Positions 5,835 through 9,613 of a stretch of 9,613 nt of DNA are shown piece by piece. The stretch comes from DATELY01 sp035276085 (GTDB taxonomy: Bacteria; Pseudomonadota; Gammaproteobacteria; Steroidobacterales; Steroidobacteraceae). Numbering within the stretch: position 1 is the stretch's first letter; every line of letters starts with the position of its first letter. Under the pieces are notes generated by a model that searched no databases, had not been told where the DNA came from, and worked only from the letters and a program-made list of their open reading frames with translations. The stretch is from contig DATELY010000175.1 of the NCBI GenBank assembly GCA_035276085.1, positions 1 through 9,613 on the forward strand. The letters are read 5' to 3'. The translations under genes and the position numbers were made by a program.

Positions 5835-7240
5835 GGCGACTTTGTGTTGTTCGAAGCGTAGTGGATTGCCCGCTGCACGCGTTCCAGCGTCGTTGCGCGA
5901 CCAAGAATCTCGAGCGTTACATCGATCGGGGGCGAGACGGTCGTGCCGCTCACTGCGACGCGCAATGGCTGCGCAACTTTGCCGAGTCCGACGCCGCGCG
6001 CTGCTGAAATGCGCTCGATCGCGGAATGAATCTCTGTCGCAGTCCATTGGCTGAGCAGGCCAAGTGTCGCATGCAGCTCTTGGAGTATCGGCGCTGCTTC
6101 CGGCGTCAGGTTCTTCTTCGCCGCTTTCTCATCGTACGCATCGAAGTCACGGAAGAAGAAAACGCTGTTCTGCGCCATTTCCTTCAACGTCTTTGCTCGT
6201 TCCTGCTGAGCTTTCGCCACCGCGGCCAGCTTCGCCGCATCCGTGGCATCAACCTGCAATGCCTCAAGCTGTGGCCGCAGATACTGCGCCAATCGCTCGG
6301 GTGACGCGCGCATGATGTGCTGCTGATTGATCCACAATAGCTTGTCGGGATTGAATGCCGAGGCTGACTTGTTCACGTCGTTGATATCGAACAACCGGCA
6401 CAGCTCATCGAGCGAGAAGATCTCCTGATCTCCGTGAGACCAGCCCAGTCGCACAAGGTAGTTCAACAACCCCTCGGGCAGGAATCCCTCCTCGCGATAC
6501 TGCAGCACACTGACGGCACCGTGACGCTTGGAGAGCTTCGCACCGTCTGCCCCGAGGATCATTGGGACATGAGCGTAAACGGGGACTTCACCGCCCAGCG
6601 CCTTGATCATGTTCATCTGTCGCGGCGTGTTGTTCAGATGATCATCGCCGCGGATCACGTGCGTGATCTTCATGTCGAGATCGTCGACCACCACGCAGAA
6701 ATTGTAAGTCGGTGTCCCGTCAGAACGCGCGATGATCAGATCGTCCAGCTCGACATTGTCGAACGCCACGCGGCCGTGGATCGCGTCATCGACGACCGTG
6801 ACGCCATCCTGGGGGTTCTTGAATCGCACGACGAATGACGCACCTGCGGGCGCGTCCTTGCGATTTCGGCACGTCCCGTCGTAGCGCGGCTTCTGTTTGG
6901 CCGCCGTTTGTCGAGCCCGCATCGACTCCAGTTCTTCCTTCGTGCAATAGCACCGGTAGGCTGTATCGGCAGCCAACATGTCCTGGATGACGGCCGCATA
7001 TCGATCCATCCGACGCGTTTGATAGAACGGGCCTTCATCTGCTTTGAGCCCGAGCCACTCCATGCCATCCAAAATGACCTGCGTGGCCTCATCCGTGGAA
7101 CGCTCGCGGTCCGTGTCCTCGACACGCAGCACGAACGTACCGTTGTGACGACGGGCATAGAGCCAGCAGAAAAGCGCCGTGCGCACGCCACCGATATGGA
7201 GCATGCCAGTGGGGCTGGGGGCGAAGCGGGTTCGGATCAT
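5831..7240 (-). CDS. gltX: Glutamyl-tRNA synthetase
   Basis: A class I synthetase that attaches glutamate to tRNA-Glu in the cytoplasm. I start at the ATG at 7238-7240, giving 469 residues (E. coli 471). This gives the standard N-terminus MIRTRFAPSPTGMLHIGG with the HIGH-type motif HIGG at 15-18. The longer frame to 7330 only translates an intergenic repeat. The KMSKS-type motif is KLSKR (235-239), and the C-terminal anticodon-binding region is complete. A zinc-type cluster is partly kept: Cys97, Cys99 and Cys124 match the E. coli ligands, but the fourth position is Asn126 instead of His. No clear Shine-Dalgarno precedes the ATG, because the repeat array ends 10 bases upstream. tRNA-Val precedes the gene and tRNA-Ala and tRNA-Glu follow it. 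tRNA-Val and tRNA-Ala also neighbour gltX in E. coli. Whether it also charges tRNA-Gln cannot be told here. Confidence 0.97.
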   Translation of the reverse strand: MIRTRFAPSPTGMLHIGGVRTALFCWLYARRHNGTFVLRVEDTDRERSTDEATQVILDGMEWLGLKADEGPFYQTRRMDRYAAVIQDMLAADTAYRCYCTKEELESMRARQTAAKQKPRYDGTCRNRKDAPAGASFVVRFKNPQDGVTVVDDAIHGRVAFDNVELDDLIIARSDGTPTYNFCVVVDDLDMKITHVIRGDDHLNNTPRQMNMIKALGGEVPVYAHVPMILGADGAKLSKRHGAVSVLQYREEGFLPEGLLNYLVRLGWSHGDQEIFSLDELCRLFDINDVNKSASAFNPDKLLWINQQHIMRASPERLAQYLRPQLEALQVDATDAAKLAAVAKAQQERAKTLKEMAQNSVFFFRDFDAYDEKAAKKNLTPEAAPILQELHATLGLLSQWTATEIHSAIERISAARGVGLGKVAQPLRVAVSGTTVSPPIDVTLEILGRATTLERVQRAIHYASNNTKSP

Positions 7241-7250
7241 CAGAAGGAAG

Positions 7251-7340
7251 CGGTTGGCGGTTAGCGGTTGGCGGTTGGCGGTTAGTTGAAAGAAGCTACG
7301 GAAGGCTTCTAACCAACCGCGAACCGCCAACCGCTAACCA
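7251..7340. repeat. Inverted G-rich 7-base-word array between tRNA-Val and gltX
   Basis: The left arm (7251-7285) is five exact 7-base words, CGGTTGG or CGGTTAG. The right arm (7309-7340) is the inverse, reading on the minus strand TGGTTAG, CGGTTGG, CGGTTCG, CGGTTGG and TTAG. About 25 bases of the arms pair with one mismatch. The 23-base middle contains a nested stem AGAAGC (7291-7296) with GCTTCT (7305-7310). In RNA it would be a long hairpin 14 bases after tRNA-Val and 10 bases before the gltX ATG. It may separate or attenuate the two transcripts, or be the footprint of a small mobile repeat. Confidence 0.85.
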
Positions 7341-7353
7341 CATTGCCTTGATT

Positions 7354-7428
7354 TGGTGGGCGGTACAGGGATTGAACCTGTGACCCCTGCCGTGTGAAAG
7401 CAGTGCTCTACCGCTGAGCTAACCGCCC
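7354..7428 (-). tRNA. tRNA-Val (anticodon CAC)
   Basis: A 75-base cloverleaf with encoded CCA (7354-7356). The acceptor stem GGGCGGT pairs with ACCGCCC. The anticodon stem CTGCT/GGCAG, closed by a T-G wobble pair, frames the loop TTCACAC with anticodon CAC. The T arm has GGTTCAATCC, and the discriminator is A. A promoter lies just upstream. gltX follows after an inverted repeat. Confidence 0.95.
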
Positions 7429-7451
7429 AATGCCGTTTCGAAGGGAGCGGT

Positions 7452-7480
7452 AGTGTAGGGATGGGAGGGGATGGGGTAAA
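7452..7480 (-). promoter_or_regulatory. Sigma-70-type promoter for tRNA-Val inside a G-rich repeat
   Basis: On the minus strand TTTACC (7480-7475), a 17-base spacer and TACACT (7457-7452) give 4/6 matches in each hexamer. The start would be near 7445, about 17 bases before the tRNA. The spacer is made of G-tracts on the plus (template) strand and overlaps a possible G-quadruplex. Confidence 0.55.
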
Positions 7481-7552
7481 GGGGAATGGGGTTGAAGGCG
7501 GAATGGGGGAATGGCATTGCGCCATCTCGCATTTCGCCATCCCGCATTCCCC
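7458..7552. repeat. G-rich GGGAATGG-type array with an inverted partner, between manB and tRNA-Val
   Basis: From 7458 to about 7515 the plus strand is built of words such as GGGATGG, GGGGATGG, GGGGAATG and GGCGGAATGG. From 7519 to 7552 the inverse appears: on the minus strand GGGGAATG, CGGGATGG, CGAAATGC, GAGATGG. The right arm ends 2 bases from the manB stop. The arms pair only imperfectly. The start (7458-7476) reads GGGATGGGAGGGGATGGGG, a G-quadruplex-type sequence. It may serve as the manB terminator and carries the tRNA-Val promoter. Confidence 0.75.
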
Positions 7553-7554
7553 TC

Positions 7555-8916
7555 TCAATGCGCTTCCTCGCCGCCAATCGCGTTCAACAGCTCTTGCGTC
7601 TTCTGCTGCATGAGCCACACGTCCCCCCTGCTCTCCACATTGAGGCGGATGAGGGGTTCCGTGTTGGATGCCCGTAGGTTGAATCGCCAGGTGTCGAACT
7701 CAACGGACACGCCATCTGTGTAATCGACGCTCTGCGCCTTCGATGCGTACTGCCCCTCGATCTTCGCGATCGTGGCCTTGACGTCCGGCACCTTGCGGTT
7801 GATCTCTCCGCTTGCGGGAAACCTGGCGATCCGGTCGCCCACCAGCGATGAGATGGACTTGCCGCTCTCACACAGCAGCTGAGTCACAAGCAGCCAGGGC
7901 ACCTGTCCGCTGTCGCAATAGCCGAAAGCGCGAAAATAGTGGTGAGCGCTCATTTCGCCGCCATAGGCGGCGTCAGCGTGGCGCATCACGTCCTTCATGA
8001 ACGCATGCCCAGACTTTGACATGACCGCTTTGCCACCCAACGACTGCACCATCTCCAACGTCGCCCACGTCAGCCGTGGGTCGTGAACGATCCGCGCACC
8101 CTGCTCTTTCTTCAAGAACGCGGAGGCAAGCAGGCCGACGATGTAATAGCCCTCGATAAAGTTGCCATGCTCATCGAAGAAGAAGCAGCGGTCGTAGTCG
8201 CCATCCCAGGCGATGCCGAGATCCGCCTTGTGACGCTGGATGGCTTCGATGGTGGACGTGCGATTCTCTTCGAGCATCGGGTTCGGCACGCCGTTCGGAA
8301 AAGTGCCATCGGGTGCGTGGTTGAGCTTGATGAATTCGAACGGCAGATGCTTTTCGAGCTTGTCGATCACGAGGCCAGCGCCGCCGTTGCCGGCGTTCAC
8401 GATCACTTTGAGCTTCTTCAGCTTGCTGCGATCGAGATAGGACAGGAGATGCTCGATGTACTTGTCGCCGATGTGGAGCTCGTGGCGAGTGCCCTTCTTC
8501 GACGGCGTGCTGTACTGATCCGCTTCGGCAATCCGCTGAATGTCTTTCAATCCCGTATCGCCACTGATCGGACGCGATTGCTCGCGCACGAACTTCATGC
8601 CGTTGTAGTCCGGCGGATTGTGACTCGCCGTAACCATGATGCCGCCATCCATGTTCTCGGAGAACGTCGCGAAGTAGACGACTTCCGTTCCGCAGAGACC
8701 GATGTCGTAAACATCGACGCCGGAATCCAGTAGACCGTTCGTCAAGGCGGCACAGAGCTCGTTGCTCGACAACCGAATGTCGCGGCCAACGATCACTCGC
8801 TTGGGTTTCAGCCATTCCGCGTAGGCACGACCAATGCGGTACGCGACCGCAGGATTGAGCTCGCTCGGGATGCGAGCACGGTAGTCATAGGCTTTGAAAC
8901 CGGCGATGGCGGACAT
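7555..8916 (-). CDS. manB: Phosphomannomutase (CpsG/ManB type)
   Basis: A 453-residue alpha-D-phosphohexomutase, close in length and sequence to E. coli CpsG (456). It converts mannose-6-phosphate to mannose-1-phosphate, which ManC turns into GDP-mannose for exopolysaccharide, O-antigen or GDP-fucose/rhamnose. The four active-site elements are present: phosphoserine loop TASHNP with Ser98, metal loop DGDYDRC with Asp238, Asp240 and Asp242, sugar loop GEMSAHHYF (320-328) and phosphate loop RASNTEP (415-421). The ATG at 8914-8916 fits the family N-terminus (FKAYDYRARIPSELN). It has no Shine-Dalgarno: a tandem 8-base repeat reaches to within a few bases of the start. It belongs to a manC - S23 gene - manB unit. 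Some relatives also act on glucose phosphates; the CpsG-like sequence favours mannose. Confidence 0.95.
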   Translation of the reverse strand: MSAIAGFKAYDYRARIPSELNPAVAYRIGRAYAEWLKPKRVIVGRDIRLSSNELCAALTNGLLDSGVDVYDIGLCGTEVVYFATFSENMDGGIMVTASHNPPDYNGMKFVREQSRPISGDTGLKDIQRIAEADQYSTPSKKGTRHELHIGDKYIEHLLSYLDRSKLKKLKVIVNAGNGGAGLVIDKLEKHLPFEFIKLNHAPDGTFPNGVPNPMLEENRTSTIEAIQRHKADLGIAWDGDYDRCFFFDEHGNFIEGYYIVGLLASAFLKKEQGARIVHDPRLTWATLEMVQSLGGKAVMSKSGHAFMKDVMRHADAAYGGEMSAHHYFRAFGYCDSGQVPWLLVTQLLCESGKSISSLVGDRIARFPASGEINRKVPDVKATIAKIEGQYASKAQSVDYTDGVSVEFDTWRFNLRASNTEPLIRLNVESRGDVWLMQQKTQELLNAIGGEEAH

Positions 8917-8990
8917 GGCGTGTGGGCGTGTGGGCGTGTGGGCGTGTGGGCGTGTGGGCGTGTGGGCGTGTGGGCGTGTGGGCGTGAGTG
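8917..8990. repeat. Tandem 8-base repeat (TGTGGGCG)8 abutting the manB start codon
   Basis: A half word GGCG (8917-8920) is followed by eight perfect copies of TGTGGGCG (8921-8984) and a decayed TGAGTG. It begins directly beside the manB ATG and occupies its whole ribosome-binding region, so the manB mRNA leader is C-rich. The plus strand has eight G3 runs separated by 5-base CGTGT loops, fitting the G-quadruplex pattern. Perfect copies imply recent expansion or slippage. Confidence 0.97.
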
Positions 8991-9025
8991 TAGTTAACCC
9001 GGAAGCAATTGGAAGCGCTCTCGAT

Positions 9026-9403
9026 TCAGTTGGCGTCTTGAGCGCGTCGCTGGAGAGATCCGATCAAGCTGTTGATCATCGCGTGGACCCGCGCGATACG
9101 CTCGAACATCTCCGCGTCAGCACTCACAAACCCCAAATCGCGAGCCAGGGTCCAATGCGAGTGCAGCTCTGACAAGGAGCCTCGGGCGATCCGCAGGGAC
9201 CGGATCATCTCGCGAGTTGTGCCGCGTCCACATCCCTCTGCAATGTTGGCAGCAATGGATACTGCCGCACGCCTGATCTGATCAACGAGCGCAAACTTTT
9301 CTTCAGCAGGAAAGCCCGCAGTTGTCCGGTACGCTTTATTGGCAATCGCTCTGCTCAGTTGCCAGACATCGAGGTCGGTGTGGTACCGAATCTGACGTTC
9401 CAT
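9026..9403 (-). CDS. Four-helix-bundle (S23 / 23S rRNA intervening-sequence type) protein
   Basis: A 125-residue mostly helical protein of the S23 family, typical length 115-130. The start at 9401-9403 is fixed by GGAGG (9415-9411) seven bases upstream; a longer frame from 9451 lacks such a site. Hallmarks are the N-terminal DLDVWQLSRAIANKAY helix, FALVDQIRRAAVSIAANIAEG (about 37-57), the arginine-rich GRGTTREMIRSLRIARGSL segment and a final LARDLGF and MINSLIGSL helix. Relatives are encoded in intervening sequences of 23S rRNA in some bacteria, are found alone in many genomes, and resemble the accessory protein Avd of diversity-generating retroelements. Avd-type members form basic pentamers that bind nucleic acid. 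Here no rRNA, reverse transcriptase or template repeat is present. It sits between manC and manB, enclosed by inverted G-rich repeats. Its role is unknown. Confidence 0.88.
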   Translation of the reverse strand: MERQIRYHTDLDVWQLSRAIANKAYRTTAGFPAEEKFALVDQIRRAAVSIAANIAEGCGRGTTREMIRSLRIARGSLSELHSHWTLARDLGFVSADAEMFERIARVHAMINSLIGSLQRRAQDAN

Positions 9404-9410
9404 GTCGAAA

Positions 9411-9415
9411 CCTCC
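9411..9415 (-). promoter_or_regulatory. Shine-Dalgarno of the S23 gene
   Basis: A perfect GGAGG on the minus strand, seven bases before the ATG at 9403. It decides the start in favour of MERQIRYHTD rather than the upstream ATG at 9451. It contrasts with manB just downstream, which has none. Confidence 0.8.
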
Positions 9416-9434
9416 AGCTGCGCTTGCTTCGTTG

Positions 9435-9460
9435 CTTACACGTCCACACATTACACGCCC
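9435..9460. repeat. Decayed inverted copy of the GGGCGTGT repeat
   Basis: On the minus strand this reads GGGCGTGTAATGTGTGGACG then TGTAAG. It aligns with GGGCGTGTGGGCGTGTGGGCG of the array at 8917-8990 with a few substitutions and one indel. It begins five bases after the manC stop and lies upstream of the S23 gene, in the opposite orientation to the array on the far side. Confidence 0.5.
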
Positions 9461-9465
9461 TTCAC

Positions 9466-9613
9466 CTACCTCCCATACCGATCCTCGAATCTTACGATGT
9501 CATCTTCTCCCAAATAAGAACCCGACTGCACTTCGATGATATGCAGTGGAATCTTCCCGGGGTTTTCGATGCGATGACGCACGCCGAGCGGGATATAGGT
9601 CGACTGATTTTCT
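9466..9613 (-). CDS. manC: Mannose-1-phosphate guanylyltransferase, C-terminus only (runs off the right edge)
   Basis: The last 48 codons plus one base. They read ENQSTYIPLGVRHRIENPGK, then a segment ending SGSYLGEDDIVRFEDRYGR and a TAG stop. This is the conserved C-terminal cupin part of ManC/CpsB/AlgA proteins, with the His of VRHRIEN in the metal-binding barrel. In two-domain members this part carries phosphomannose isomerase activity, while the guanylyltransferase domain, outside the window, makes GDP-mannose from mannose-1-phosphate and GTP. It lies upstream of manB on the same strand, so the two enzymes work in consecutive steps. The S23 gene and its repeats separate them. Confidence 0.93.
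   Translation of the reverse strand, partial: ENQSTYIPLGVRHRIENPGKIPLHIIEVQSGSYLGEDDIVRFEDRYGR

Larger units (their letters stand above)
8917..9460 (-). mobile_element. Candidate small element: S23 gene between inverted G-rich repeats
   Basis: The left end is the (TGTGGGCG)8 array. The right end (9435-9460) read on the minus strand is GGGCGTGTAATGTGTGGACG and onward, a decayed inverse copy. Between them lies only the S23 gene. The 544-base segment fills nearly the whole gap between the manC stop (9466) and the manB start (8916), two genes that are often adjacent. This suggests an insertion. No transposase or clear target duplication is visible, so mobility is inferred. Confidence 0.35.

Noticed and set aside
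7241..7330. N-terminal extension of GltX by 30 residues
   Set aside because: It translates the intergenic inverted repeat (LTANRQPLTANR). The family N-terminus begins at the ATG at 7240.
7251..7340. CRISPR array
   Set aside because: Words of 7-8 bases are contiguous without unique spacers, and no cas gene is present. The same holds for 7458-7552 and 8917-8990.
7354..7428. Reading this tRNA as tRNA-Glu(TTC) because of the CTTTCAC string
   Set aside because: With position 26 fixed after the D stem, the 5-bp anticodon stem is CTGCT/GGCAG and the loop is TTCACAC, so the anticodon is CAC (Val).
8083..8733. 216-residue plus-strand frame and a 214-residue minus-strand frame at 8171-8815
   Set aside because: Both lie inside manB, which shows all four mutase active-site motifs. 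These are out-of-frame or antisense readings of GC-rich coding DNA.
8894..9172. 92-residue plus-strand frame with a periodic Ala-Cys-Gly-Arg-Val-Gly-Val-Trp peptide
   Set aside because: The periodic peptide is only the octamer repeat translated. The frame runs antisense into the manB start and S23 gene, with no supported start.
9026..9403. Diversity-generating retroelement or 23S rRNA intervening sequence
   Set aside because: S23/Avd-like proteins occur in both, but there is no reverse transcriptase, template/variable repeat pair or rRNA sequence in the window.

Overview
The window looks like chromosomal DNA of a moderately GC-rich gammaproteobacterium that makes exopolysaccharide and carries the PEP-CTERM/exosortase-A system. 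The evidence is a PrsK/PrsR regulatory pair next to a PEP-CTERM-type sugar transferase, E. coli-like GltX, bacterioferritin and CpsG-type phosphomannomutase, and tRNAs with encoded CCA ends. A member of the Nevskiales/Steroidobacterales/Xanthomonadales side of the class is my guess from gene content, not something shown.

Layout from left to right. (1) 1-3635, minus strand: a polyprenyl-phosphate sugar transferase, then the histidine kinase prsK, then the start of the response regulator prsR, whose ATG lies inside the end of prsK. (2) 3636-4606, plus strand: a divergent iron-storage pair, bfd and bfr, with a plausible promoter, a Fur-like site and a hairpin over the bfr Shine-Dalgarno. (3) 4603-5265, minus strand: a lipoprotein with an Ig-like and a fibronectin-type domain, convergent with bfr with a 4-base overlap. 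It is preceded by a sigma-54-type -24/-12 sequence, the promoter class a PrsR-type activator would act on. (4) 5559-7428, minus strand: tRNA-Val(CAC), gltX, then tRNA-Ala(GGC) and tRNA-Glu(TTC). The last two have their own sigma-70-type promoter overlapping the gltX stop codon and a probable terminator. (5) 7555-9613, minus strand: GDP-mannose synthesis, with the end of manC, then a small S23/four-helix-bundle gene, then the phosphomannomutase manB (cpsG type).

The exopolysaccharide theme links both ends of the window: manC and manB supply GDP-mannose, the sugar transferase starts lipid-linked glycan assembly, and PrsK/PrsR regulates the PEP-CTERM programme. Bfd and Bfr release and store iron.

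The least explained structure is a set of three G-rich short-word repeat arrays in the intergenic gaps between 7251 and 9460. They use different words of 7-8 bases but share one geometry: G-rich on the left and its approximate inverse on the right. One pair encloses the S23 gene and fills the manC-manB gap almost exactly. The other two flank tRNA-Val and contain no gene. I propose, as inference, that these are one family of small elements, one carrying the S23 gene and two without it.
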